A DNA stretch of 7,535 nt from Selenomonas sp. (GCA_017940705.1 JAGAYB010000112.1:1-7535), one strand, 5' to 3'; shown: positions 1 through 6,401, counted from the stretch's first letter. Made by a program: numbers and translations. Notes: a model not told the origin generated them from the letters alone.

Positions 1-1
1 C

Positions 2-442
2 ATGATAAAGCCCATCAGCGGCCATATTGAACAGGGCGAGTTCGTCAGTGTGGGCTACTTTGAACAGGAAAGCGCGGCCGGCAACAACAATACGGCGCTC
101 GAGGAACTCTGGCAGGAGTATCCCGGCATGACGAATTTTGAGGTACGGGCGGCTCTGGCCTCCTGCGGCCTTACCAATGACCATATCACGACGAAAATGC
201 TGGCCCTGTCCGGCGGGGAGGCGGCTAAAGTCCGTCTGTGCAAAATCATGCAAAAGCCGGTCAACCTGCTGGTACTGGACGAACCGACCAATCATTTGGA
301 TGTGGAGGCCAAGAAAGAACTGAAACGCGCTATTAAGGAATACAAGGGAACAGTCCTGCTTGTTTCCCATGAGCCGGAGTTCTATGAGGATTTTGTGGAT
401 TCTGTCTGGAACATCGAACGCTGGACGACAAAAATCATTTAA
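2..442 (+). CDS. ABC-F family ATPase, C-terminal part (5' end outside window)
   Basis: This is the second nucleotide-binding domain of a soluble ABC-F ATPase, a family that acts on ribosomes (translation factors or antibiotic-resistance proteins) and has no membrane domain. In the visible 146 residues there is a Q-loop in GYFEQE (Gln22), the ABC signature LSGGE (69-73), Walker B LLVLDEP (89-95) followed by the ABC-F-typical TNHLD (96-100), and the switch histidine in SHEPEF (His123). Walker A, the first ATPase domain and the interdomain linker are missing because they lie upstream. The ATG at position 2 falls just before the Q-loop region of the domain, so it is an internal methionine, not the start. 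The C-terminus is short (ends ERWTTKII), with no long C-terminal extension. Which ABC-F subgroup it belongs to cannot be decided from this fragment, so no symbol is given. Family certain, specific role unknown. Confidence 0.93.
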   Translation: MIKPISGHIEQGEFVSVGYFEQESAAGNNNTALEELWQEYPGMTNFEVRAALASCGLTNDHITTKMLALSGGEAAKVRLCKIMQKPVNLLVLDEPTNHLDVEAKKELKRAIKEYKGTVLLVSHEPEFYEDFVDSVWNIERWTTKII

Positions 443-464
443 TACATTGTCTGCGCTTGCAGGG

Positions 465-526
465 AAACAGACCGTCGGAAGAGAATTTATTCCATATAAA
501 TTTTCTTTGCGGCGGTCTGTTTTTTT
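465..526 (+). terminator. Rho-independent terminator of the ABC-F gene, two-tier hairpin
   Basis: A 10-bp perfect outer stem, AAACAGACCG (465-474) with CGGTCTGTTT (513-522), encloses an internal loop and a second stem, AAGAGAATTTA (479-489) with TAAATTTTCTT (497-507), which has one G-T pair. The outer stem runs into seven T residues (520-526). It lies 22 nt after the ABC-F stop codon. The two-tier shape is longer than a standard terminator, but the outer stem plus T tract is convincing. Confidence 0.85.
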
Positions 527-557
527 ACAGGTTCAGAGCGGAAGAAATAAAGCAGGG

Positions 558-3500
558 ATGGTGTGGATGATGAGGCTGTCAAGCATAAGATACAGATGGA
601 GCTTGTTGTGCGTGAGCTTTTTAGTCATGTGTTTATTGTGGCTGACAATGCCGGTACAGGCGGCTGATGCTGTCCTGCTGTCGCAGGATAACCGTCAGAC
701 GATACGGGTGGGCTTCTATCAGATGGACGGCTATCACATGATGTCGGACAACGGCCGGCTTTACGGTTACGGCTATGATTATCTGCAGCTGATGCGGCGT
801 TTTACCGATTGGAAATATGAGTATGTCGGCTATGATAAGGGCTGGCAGGAAATGTTTGATATGCTGGATGCCGGAGAGATTGACTTGCTGACGGCTGTCC
901 AGAAGACCCCGGACAGAGAGCTGAAATACGTCTTTTCGGCAGCTCCCATGAGTACCAGTTCATTGCTGTTTACCACTTTGCTGGATAATGACAAGTATGT
1001 TCCCAGCGATGTGAGCACCTATAACGGTATGCGTGTGGGTTTGCTGGCAGGCAATAAACGTACCGAGGAATTTGCCGTCTTTGCGGCAGAGCAGGGCTTT
1101 GCCTATACACCCGTTTATTATGCTTCCGTGGCAGCTGAAAAAGCAGCTTTGGAAAACGGTGAAGTTGACGGCATTGTCACCAGCAGCAAGCGGGATACGG
1201 ACGGGGAAAAAATTCTGGAACTGCGCAATCCACAGGATCTGTTCTGCATGACACGCCCGGATAAGGGCTGGATTATCGAGGAGATAAATAAGGCGCAGCA
1301 AAAATTAAATCATACGGAGCCGGGCTGGGAGGCAAGCCTGACCGACCGCTATTATTCCGATGTGGTGGGCCGTCTGATGTCGCTGTCACCGTCCGGGCGG
1401 AGCTTCCTGCAGGAACTGCGTCATTCTGACCGCGTGTTTAAAGTGGCGCTTATGCCCCATGCCAAACCATACGCCTGGTTTGACAGTGATGGGCTGCCCC
1501 ATGGCATCCTGCCGGATATCTTCAAGATTACAGCCAAAAACATGGGGATAAAATATGAGATTGTGCCTGTGAAAACGCAGGCTGAGTACCAGCAGATGAT
1601 AGATAGCGCTGATATCGACATCATTTTGGGAATGAGTGCCAATTTTTATGAAGCGGAAAAAAAAGATTATGACTTGACCCATCCCATTTTGCGCGCCTCG
1701 ATGGTGCAGGTGTTTATGAATGAAGAGGACAGGAAAAAGGGGCTTATCGGTGTGACCAGCAACGTAAGGCGCAAGCTGGGCATGACCAGCGGCCTGCCTG
1801 CCAATATATCACCACAGGTTTTTGATACGCCGGAACAGGCGGTAACAGCGTTGAAAGGCGGTCATTGCGGCAGCGTGTATATGCTGAGCCTTAGCGGTCA
1901 GAACTGTGTGTATAACGATACCAGCAACAGGCTGCGTATGGCCATCGTACCGGGATTGCCCGTGGATTTCCGGCTGGGGATAAGCGGCCGTCTTGACCAT
2001 CGCTTCTTTGAAGTTATCTCGGCAGCAACACCGACCTTGGGTGACGTGGAGGTTCAGGAGATAATAAATCGCTATTCAGAGCTTCAGCCCCGGCCCATGA
2101 CCATAGAGGGACTGTTTTATTCGCATCCCATCCAGTTTATGATTATGTCCTTCTTTATGCTGCTGTTGCTGGGGATGATGGTCATTACCTCCATTCGCAA
2201 CCACGCTGCCAGTCAGGAAGAGCAGCGCCGCCGCGATATTGATGCGGTCATGAGTTACGTATGCCGCCTCAATGAAACAGTGGTAAAGGTGGATTTGGAT
2301 TCGCTTACGGCTACAGAATATCATATTGATTCTGAAGGCAATTTATCGGTGGATGTTATTCCCCATAATGTCGAGCGTTATACGCATTACCTGCATCCCG
2401 ATGATTACGCCAAATTTCAGCCAGGCGGAGAATACGAGCAGGAGATGCAGACGGCCTTTGCAGAAAAACGCAGCTATTACTGTGAAGTGCGGAAACGCGA
2501 TGATTCCAAAGACGATGGTTTTTGTTACTACGCCTGCCAGTTTCAGCCCATACTGGTGAATAACCGGGTGGATGGTTTCTACTTTTACAGGCAGGATATT
2601 GACGAGATGCGGCGCAAAGAGCTCGACCAGCGGAAAACTTTGTCCGATGCACTGGAAAATGCCCGTCATGCCAGCGCGGCCAAGGGGGATTTCCTGTCAC
2701 GTATCAGTCATGAAATCCGCACGCCGCTGAATGCGATTATCGGCTACCTCACGATTGGCGGACAGGCTGATAATACAGAGGACAGACTGCGCTATGCGAT
2801 TGAAAAAAGTGAAATAGCGGCTCAGCACTTGCTGGCCCTTATCAATGATGTGCTGGATTTATCCTCCATCGAACAGGGAAAACTGCAACTGGCCTATGAG
2901 GAGTTTTCTTTGGATGAAATGCTGACGGAAATCAGGACTATCTTTAACGGGCAGGTGGAAAAGAAAAAAATCACCATGCTCATGGATACGGAGCAGCTCA
3001 AGCATGACAATATGATAGGTGATGTCCTGCGCATCAAACAGGTGCTGATGAACATTGTGTCCAATGCGGTGAAATTTACGCCGGAGGGCGGCCGTATTGA
3101 TATAGTGGTCAAGCAGGTTATGCGCCCCAACAATGTTTTCTTTACCAATTTTGAGATTACTGACACCGGTGTGGGCATGAGCAGCGAGTATCTGGACAAA
3201 ATCTTTAAGCCCTTCGTTCAGGAAAACGCGCAGGTGGCCAAGAAGTACGGCGGCAGCGGTCTGGGCATGGCCATAACCCAGAATCTCGTGAAGATGATGC
3301 AGGGGTCTATTGAAGTGCGCAGCGTTCTGGGCAAAGGTTCCAGCTTTTATGTGTCAATCCCCCTGAGAGGTGTTGAGACACCTGTAGAAGATGGTGAGGC
3401 CAGTGCCGGCGAGGAACACTCCTTTGAAGGTGTTCGTCTCTTATTGGTAGAAGACAATGAAATGAACCGGGAGATATCGGAAACCATTTTGTCCCAGCAT

Positions 3501-3803
3501 GGTTTTGCCATTGATACGGCTGAGGATGGACAGGTGGCAGTGGATAAGTTCACCGCTGCACCGGCAGGTACTTATCAGGCTATACTCATGGATGTTCAGA
3601 TGCCGGTGCTGGATGGCTATGGAGCTACGCAGGCTATCAGGCGCAGCACTCATCCCGAGGCAGGGAGCATACCGATAATTGCGGTAACGGCAGATGTCTT
3701 TACCGATGATGTGGCCAGAGTCATGGCCTGCGGCATGAATGATTATCTCAGCAAGCCCATTGACTTCAATAAGCTGATTATCAAGTTAAAGAAATATATT
3801 TAG
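558..3803 (+). CDS. Membrane hybrid sensor histidine kinase with two tandem periplasmic binding-protein domains and a C-terminal receiver
   Basis: 1081-residue inner-membrane sensor kinase. From the start at 558: a signal peptide or anchor (hydrophobic 15-31, possible cleavage after VQA 33-35); two SBP_bac_3-like sensor domains (about 46-265, starting near IRVGFYQ, and about 293-510, starting near FKVALMP); a membrane helix (about 524-546); a PAS-like region with HPDD (about 560-690); a short charged, helical stretch; HisKA with SHEIRTP and phospho-acceptor His718; HATPase with N-box Asn836, DTGVGM (Asp869) and GGSGLG (898-903); and a receiver with the Glu965/Asp966 pair, phospho-acceptor Asp1012, Thr1044 and Lys1066. 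All catalytic residues are present. The order recalls EvgS/BvgS, but the protein ends right after the receiver, so there is no HPt domain. No partner regulator is adjacent. The ligand is unknown; a small solute such as an amino acid is inferred from the sensor family. In-frame ATGs at 567 and 570 are alternatives: AGGG at 554-557 suits 567 better than 558. No clear promoter was found. Confidence 0.9.
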   Translation: MVWMMRLSSIRYRWSLLCVSFLVMCLLWLTMPVQAADAVLLSQDNRQTIRVGFYQMDGYHMMSDNGRLYGYGYDYLQLMRRFTDWKYEYVGYDKGWQEMFDMLDAGEIDLLTAVQKTPDRELKYVFSAAPMSTSSLLFTTLLDNDKYVPSDVSTYNGMRVGLLAGNKRTEEFAVFAAEQGFAYTPVYYASVAAEKAALENGEVDGIVTSSKRDTDGEKILELRNPQDLFCMTRPDKGWIIEEINKAQQKLNHTEPGWEASLTDRYYSDVVGRLMSLSPSGRSFLQELRHSDRVFKVALMPHAKPYAWFDSDGLPHGILPDIFKITAKNMGIKYEIVPVKTQAEYQQMIDSADIDIILGMSANFYEAEKKDYDLTHPILRASMVQVFMNEEDRKKGLIGVTSNVRRKLGMTSGLPANISPQVFDTPEQAVTALKGGHCGSVYMLSLSGQNCVYNDTSNRLRMAIVPGLPVDFRLGISGRLDHRFFEVISAATPTLGDVEVQEIINRYSELQPRPMTIEGLFYSHPIQFMIMSFFMLLLLGMMVITSIRNHAASQEEQRRRDIDAVMSYVCRLNETVVKVDLDSLTATEYHIDSEGNLSVDVIPHNVERYTHYLHPDDYAKFQPGGEYEQEMQTAFAEKRSYYCEVRKRDDSKDDGFCYYACQFQPILVNNRVDGFYFYRQDIDEMRRKELDQRKTLSDALENARHASAAKGDFLSRISHEIRTPLNAIIGYLTIGGQADNTEDRLRYAIEKSEIAAQHLLALINDVLDLSSIEQGKLQLAYEEFSLDEMLTEIRTIFNGQVEKKKITMLMDTEQLKHDNMIGDVLRIKQVLMNIVSNAVKFTPEGGRIDIVVKQVMRPNNVFFTNFEITDTGVGMSSEYLDKIFKPFVQENAQVAKKYGGSGLGMAITQNLVKMMQGSIEVRSVLGKGSSFYVSIPLRGVETPVEDGEASAGEEHSFEGVRLLLVEDNEMNREISETILSQHGFAIDTAEDGQVAVDKFTAAPAGTYQAILMDVQMPVLDGYGATQAIRRSTHPEAGSIPIIAVTADVFTDDVARVMACGMNDYLSKPIDFNKLIIKLKKYI

Positions 3804-3809
3804 CAGCAA

Positions 3810-3839
3810 AAACGCCTTCCCCAGATGGGGAAGGCGTTT
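3810..3839. terminator. Bidirectional terminator between the kinase and rubrerythrin genes
   Basis: A perfect 13-bp GC-rich stem, AAACGCCTTCCCC (3810-3822) with GGGGAAGGCGTTT (3827-3839), closes a 4-nt loop (AGAT). It begins 6 nt after the kinase stop and ends 15 nt before the rubrerythrin stop of the opposite strand. Read on the minus strand the stem runs into TTTTT (complement of 3808-3812), a good T tract. On the plus strand only TTT follows directly, with a further T-rich run at 3850-3860, so termination in that direction may be weaker. Confidence 0.88.
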
Positions 3840-3854
3840 GGAAAATAAATTTTT

Positions 3855-4397
3855 TTATTTGAAGTAACGGTCCAGCAGACCTTTGAAGCCGCGGCCATGA
3901 CGTGCTTCGTCTTTGCACATCTCATGTACGGTGTCATGAACGGCATCAAGATTGAGCTGTTTAGCCAAAGTCGCCAGTTCCTTTTTACCGGCGCAGGCAC
4001 CATGCTCAGCATCTACACGCATGGTCAGGTTTTTCTTAGTGCTGTTGGTGAGGACTTCACCTAAGAGCTCAGCGAATTTAGCGGCATGCTCAGCTTCTTC
4101 CCAGGCATAGCGCTTGAAGGCTTCGGCAATTTCTGGATAGCCTTCCCTGTCGGCCTGACGGCTCATGGCAAGATACATACCAACTTCGGAGCATTCGCCG
4201 GTGAAGTTCTGGCGCAGGCCTTCGATAATGCGAGGGTCTACATCCTTGGCAGTGCCTACGTGATGTTCATCAGCGTAGTTCATCTCGCCGCTCTGCTCTA
4301 CGAATTTTGAGGCCGGTGCTTTACAAATCGGACATACATCTGGTGCGCTGTCTCCTTCATGAACGTAGCCACAAACAGTGCAAACAAATTTTTTCAT
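3855..4397 (-). CDS. Reverse-type rubrerythrin (N-terminal rubredoxin, C-terminal ferritin-like diiron domain)
   Basis: 180-residue cytoplasmic non-haem iron protein, the usual length for its class, which reduces hydrogen peroxide to water with electrons from NAD(P)H through rubredoxin-type carriers. The N-terminus is a rubredoxin-like Fe(Cys)4 centre: Cys6 and Cys9 in CTVCGY, Cys22 and Cys25 in CPIC. The remainder (about 55-180) is a four-helix ferritin-like domain with diiron ligands expected at Glu68 (FTGE), Glu101 and His104 (EEAEH), Glu131, and Glu164 and His167 (DEARH). Rubredoxin first and diiron last is the reverse of classical rubrerythrin, and matches the peroxide-reducing proteins of Clostridium. 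The start is fixed by AGGAGGG (complement of 4406-4412) 8 nt upstream of ATG 4397; an in-frame ATG at 4442 lies upstream of that site and would add residues unlike the family. The gene is monocistronic, convergent with the kinase and divergent from tsaE. In related anaerobes such genes are controlled by PerR (established in Clostridium); here that is inference. Confidence 0.96.
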   Translation of the reverse strand: MKKFVCTVCGYVHEGDSAPDVCPICKAPASKFVEQSGEMNYADEHHVGTAKDVDPRIIEGLRQNFTGECSEVGMYLAMSRQADREGYPEIAEAFKRYAWEEAEHAAKFAELLGEVLTNSTKKNLTMRVDAEHGACAGKKELATLAKQLNLDAVHDTVHEMCKDEARHGRGFKGLLDRYFK

Positions 4398-4405
4398 AAT
4401 TAAAA

Positions 4406-4412
4406 CCCTCCT
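4406..4412 (-). promoter_or_regulatory. Ribosome binding site of rubrerythrin
   Basis: On the minus strand the sequence AGGAGGG lies 8 nt before ATG 4397. This near-perfect Shine-Dalgarno decides the start and rejects the upstream in-frame ATG at 4442. It is consistent with a highly expressed protein. Confidence 0.9.
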
Positions 4413-4471
4413 AAAATATAATAAACGTTTTGTGAAACTCAATTGTATGGCTTGCTCAATGCCATGCTTTA

Positions 4472-4477
4472 ATTATA
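4472..4477 (-). promoter_or_regulatory. Probable -10 box of the rubrerythrin promoter
   Basis: Read on the minus strand this is a perfect TATAAT, about 75 nt upstream of the rubrerythrin start codon. A -35 box at the proper distance (about 4495-4500) is only weakly T-rich and has no TTGACA resemblance, so an activator or an A/T-rich upstream element may help. The predicted leader of about 65 nt would contain the ATGGC-N9-GCCAT dyad close to the transcription start, in operator position. Confidence 0.5.
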
Positions 4478-4584
4478 GGGGACAAAAAATAAAAGATAAA
4501 TAGCCAAATTCTTACGTTAAATAAAAATATCTTGAAATTAAGCCGTAAATCACCATATTTCTACAAATTACACATTTTTAAAAT

Positions 4585-4613
4585 ATTATTATCAATGGAT
4601 AATAATTATTGAT
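4585..4613. promoter_or_regulatory. Interlaced dyads resembling a Fur/PerR-family operator
   Basis: A perfect 9-bp inverted repeat, ATTATTATC (4585-4593) with GATAATAAT (4598-4606) around AATG, overlaps a second dyad, ATCAAT (4591-4596) with ATTGAT (4608-4613). Within it, 4597-4611 matches the 7-1-7 Fur-type consensus TGATAAT-N-ATTATCA at 11 of 14 positions by eye and the PerR-type consensus TTATAAT-N-ATTATAA at 10 of 14. Placement next to a peroxide-reducing rubrerythrin makes PerR or Fur control plausible. AT-rich DNA yields such dyads by chance, so this stays tentative. Confidence 0.4.
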
Positions 4614-4632
4614 TAGTGCGCTTAAAATTAAG

Positions 4633-4661
4633 TGGTAAAATGAGAACAATGGTGTTAAAAT
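4633..4661 (+). promoter_or_regulatory. tsaE: Candidate promoter elements for the tsaE operon
   Basis: Two extended -10 boxes of the form TGnTAAAAT occur on the plus strand, at 4633-4641 (TGGTAAAAT) and 4653-4661 (TGTTAAAAT). Neither has a good TTGACA-like -35 at 17 nt, as often seen with extended -10 promoters. The first would place the GATAAT-type dyads at 4585-4613 just at or upstream of its -35 position. No other recognisable plus-strand promoter lies before tsaE. Confidence 0.35.
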
Positions 4662-4702
4662 AAAAAAGATAATGTTTTATCGTTAAGAGGAGAAAGGAAA
4701 CT

Positions 4703-5185
4703 ATGTTTACCTGTATAACAAATTCTCCCGAGGAAACAGGCCACCTAGCCGAGCTGGTAGGTCAAAAAATTCGGGAGGGAACCGTGCTTTGCCTGGAGGG
4801 CGACCTGGGAGCAGGCAAGACTTTATTTGTACAAAGCCTTGCTAAGACACTGGGCGTCGAGGGAGATGTGACAAGTCCTACGTTTAATCTCATGAATGTA
4901 TATGAAGGAATTTGCCGCATTTACCATTTTGACCTTTACCGGCTGGAAACAGAAGAGGAACTGGAAGACATCGGCTTTTATGAATACACGGAGGAGCCGG
5001 AGGGAATTGTTGTCATCGAGTGGCCCGATAAATTCCCGGAATCAATGCCTGCGGATTATATAGAAGTGCATATTCGCAAAATCGGCGAAGATTCTGATGT
5101 GCGGCAGTTTGATTTTTCCAGTATCGGAGAGAAGAATCAGGAATTCATAAAGGAGTTGGAGATATTTGTTGGTACTGGCCATTGA
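4703..5185 (+). CDS. tsaE: tRNA t6A threonylcarbamoyltransferase complex ATPase subunit TsaE
   Basis: 160-residue cytoplasmic P-loop ATPase, formerly YjeE, normal family length. It binds the TsaB-TsaD complex and its ATP hydrolysis is needed for multiple rounds of N6-threonylcarbamoyladenosine formation at A37 of ANN-decoding tRNAs. Visible motifs: Walker A GDLGAGKT (33-40, Lys39 and Thr40), the switch segment TSPTF (57-61), the conserved HFDLYRL (75-81, Asp77) and IEWPD (105-109, Glu106-Trp107). The ATG follows a purine-rich leader with GAGGAG at 4687-4692, 10 nt upstream. It is the first gene of the tsaE-tsaB-rimI-tsaD run, and its last 20 nt overlap tsaB. Assignment is firm from the motifs together with the neighbours. 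Confidence 0.97.
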   Translation: MFTCITNSPEETGHLAELVGQKIREGTVLCLEGDLGAGKTLFVQSLAKTLGVEGDVTSPTFNLMNVYEGICRIYHFDLYRLETEEELEDIGFYEYTEEPEGIVVIEWPDKFPESMPADYIEVHIRKIGEDSDVRQFDFSSIGEKNQEFIKELEIFVGTGH

Positions 5186-5900
5186 TACGGCTACGCAGGT
5201 TTCCAGCGTAGCGGTGGCAAGTGAGGGGCGGCTGCTTTCCGAGCTGACCATGCAGGGCAAACTCACCCATTCGGAAACGTTGATGCCTCATATTGAGCAG
5301 GGACTGAAAATGGCTGCTGTTGATAAAAGTCAGTTGACGGGCATAGCTGTGAGCAACGGCCCTGGCTCCTTTACAGGCCTGCGGATTGGTCTGGCTGCGG
5401 CTAAGGCCATGAGTTATGTGCTGGGGATTCCTCTCGTAGGTGTTTCAACTTTGAAATCACTTGCTTATGGCGTGCCGGTGTCCGGCCTGCGGATTATGAG
5501 CCTGCTGGATGCGCAGAAGGGCAATGCCTATGTGGAAAGCTATCGCTGGGAAAATGGCAGGTTAGAGGTAATACAACCGGTGACCGTGGCTAAAATTAGC
5601 ACGGTTATCGAAACATGCCGGAGCCTTGATGAGCAGGTTTTCCTGACAGGGGATGCCGTTCATAAGAAGATTCAGGGAAAAATGGAACTGCCGGATAATG
5701 TGCAGATAGCGCCGCTGCATTTAATCATGCCCCGGGCAGCTGCGACAGCTATGCTGGGCATGGAACGGCTGGCTGACGGTCAGGCAGACAATGTGATGGA
5801 TTTAGAGCCTGTCTATATTCGCCGCAGTGAAGCTGAAGTCCTTTGGGAAAAAAGACATCCTGAGGAAGCAGCCCGGACGAAACCGACGGAGGAGATGTAA
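5166..5900 (+). CDS. tsaB: tRNA t6A threonylcarbamoyltransferase complex dimerisation subunit TsaB
   Basis: 244-residue ASKHA-fold protein, formerly YeaZ, close to the usual size. It does not catalyse the transfer itself; it dimerises with TsaD and scaffolds TsaE in t6A synthesis. Motifs seen: N-terminal LAIDTAT (4-10), the helix segment with HSETLMP (35-41), the family hallmark GPGSFTGLRIG (65-75), LLDAQKGNAY in the middle, and the C-terminal PVYIRRSEAEVLW. The start is a TTG at 5166, placed 10 nt after AAGGAG (5150-5155) and 4 nt after GGAG (5158-5161), inside the tsaE reading frame; an adjacent in-frame TTG at 5169 is nearly as good. No ATG near the N-terminus would keep the first strand of the fold. 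The stop TAA shares its last base with the rimI ATG, so expression is probably coupled on both sides. Confidence 0.96.
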   Translation: MLVLAIDTATQVSSVAVASEGRLLSELTMQGKLTHSETLMPHIEQGLKMAAVDKSQLTGIAVSNGPGSFTGLRIGLAAAKAMSYVLGIPLVGVSTLKSLAYGVPVSGLRIMSLLDAQKGNAYVESYRWENGRLEVIQPVTVAKISTVIETCRSLDEQVFLTGDAVHKKIQGKMELPDNVQIAPLHLIMPRAAATAMLGMERLADGQADNVMDLEPVYIRRSEAEVLWEKRHPEEAARTKPTEEM

Positions 5901-6352
5901 TGGAGTCTGTGCCTATAGAGTTTCGGGAGATGGCTCCTGAAGATGCCGATGCGGTAGAAGTCGTGGAAAAGGCCTGTTTTGCCATACCATGGTCACGGGA
6001 ATCCTTCTGGAAGGAAGCCCAAAATGAAAATACTTTGTATCTGCTGGCTTTGGCAGGTGAGAAGGTAATAGGTTATGTCGGCTGCTGGATTTCCTATGAG
6101 GAGGCACAGATAACCAATGTGGCTGTGCTGCCGGATTATCGCGGTCAGGGAATTGGCAGGCGGATGTTTGGCGAAATCATCAGCCGCGTGAAGGAAAAGG
6201 GCGTGACGGCCATGACCTTGGAGGTGCGTCCCACCAATGCCCCGGCGCTGGCTATTTATACCGGTTACGGTTTTAAGGAGGCCGGACGGCGTCCTCATTA
6301 CTATCAGGATAACGGCGAAGATGCCATTATTATGTGGAATACGAAAATTTGA
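5900..6352 (+). CDS. rimI: Ribosomal-protein S18 alanine N-acetyltransferase-type GNAT protein RimI
   Basis: 150-residue cytoplasmic GNAT acetyltransferase, the usual RimI length. In Enterobacteria RimI acetylates the N-terminal alanine of ribosomal protein S18 with acetyl-CoA. Seen here: an N-terminal EKACFAIPWS segment (23-32) typical of RimI, the strand TNVAVLPDYRGQGIG (72-86) carrying the acetyl-CoA pyrophosphate loop RGQGIG (81-86), and LEVRPTNAPALAIYTGYGF (107-125) with the likely catalytic Glu108, Asn113 and tyrosines 120 and 123. The ATG overlaps the tsaB stop by one base (TAATG) and follows GGAGGAG (5888-5894) by 5 nt. Placement between tsaB and tsaD is a common arrangement in Firmicutes and supports the RimI call over a generic GNAT. 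Its true substrate in this organism is inferred. Confidence 0.92.
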   Translation: MESVPIEFREMAPEDADAVEVVEKACFAIPWSRESFWKEAQNENTLYLLALAGEKVIGYVGCWISYEEAQITNVAVLPDYRGQGIGRRMFGEIISRVKEKGVTAMTLEVRPTNAPALAIYTGYGFKEAGRRPHYYQDNGEDAIIMWNTKI

Positions 6353-6381
6353 TTGTTTAGGAATGGAAAAGTTCCTTGGAT

Positions 6382-6401
6382 AAAGGTGACGGATTTTTTT
6401 T
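6382..6401 (+). promoter_or_regulatory. tsaD: Unusual ribosome binding region of tsaD with a T8 run
   Basis: The best Shine-Dalgarno match, AAAGGTG (6382-6388), is weak and 13 nt from ATG 6402, longer than the usual 5-9. The gap holds eight consecutive T (6394-6401). A CCTT at 6374-6377 can pair with AAGG at 6383-6386 and so mask the site. No better start codon is available because the conserved AIESSCDE motif begins only 11 residues in. Confidence 0.55.

Larger units (their letters stand above)
4398..4702. other. AT-rich divergent control region between rubrerythrin and tsaE
   Basis: 305 bases with no plausible gene. On the rubrerythrin side it holds the ribosome binding site, a short dyad at 4447-4465 (ATGGC, 9 nt, GCCAT) and a TATAAT box. 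The middle part (about 4480-4600) is very AT-rich and has an imperfect inverted repeat, TTACGTTAA (4512-4520) with TTAAgcCGTAA (4538-4548). On the tsaE side are GATAAT/ATTATC dyads, two extended -10-like boxes and the tsaE ribosome binding site. Both divergent transcripts must start here, so regulators bound in the middle could affect both. Confidence 0.8.

Noticed and set aside
2..4. ATG at the left edge as a true gene start
   Set aside because: The protein would begin after Walker A, inside the second ATPase domain; the window edge simply cuts the gene.
360..557. Upstream in-frame extension of the kinase back to an ATG at 360
   Set aside because: It would overlap the ABC-F coding end in another frame, read through the terminator hairpin and precede the obvious signal peptide with unrelated residues.
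960..2700. Several antisense open frames of 60-115 codons within the kinase gene
   Set aside because: They are frame shadows of a conserved coding sequence with low-complexity or unfamiliar translations and no start signals.
4398..4442. Longer rubrerythrin starting at ATG 4442 (minus strand)
   Set aside because: The extra 15 residues include the Shine-Dalgarno AGGAGGG and leader, and reverse rubrerythrins begin at the rubredoxin motif as [11 protein letters not shown] does.
4512..4548. Imperfect inverted repeat TTACGTTAA with TTAAgcCGTAA as a terminator or attachment site
   Set aside because: It has a 17-nt loop, a 2-nt bulge, no T tract and AT-rich surroundings, so chance is a sufficient explanation.
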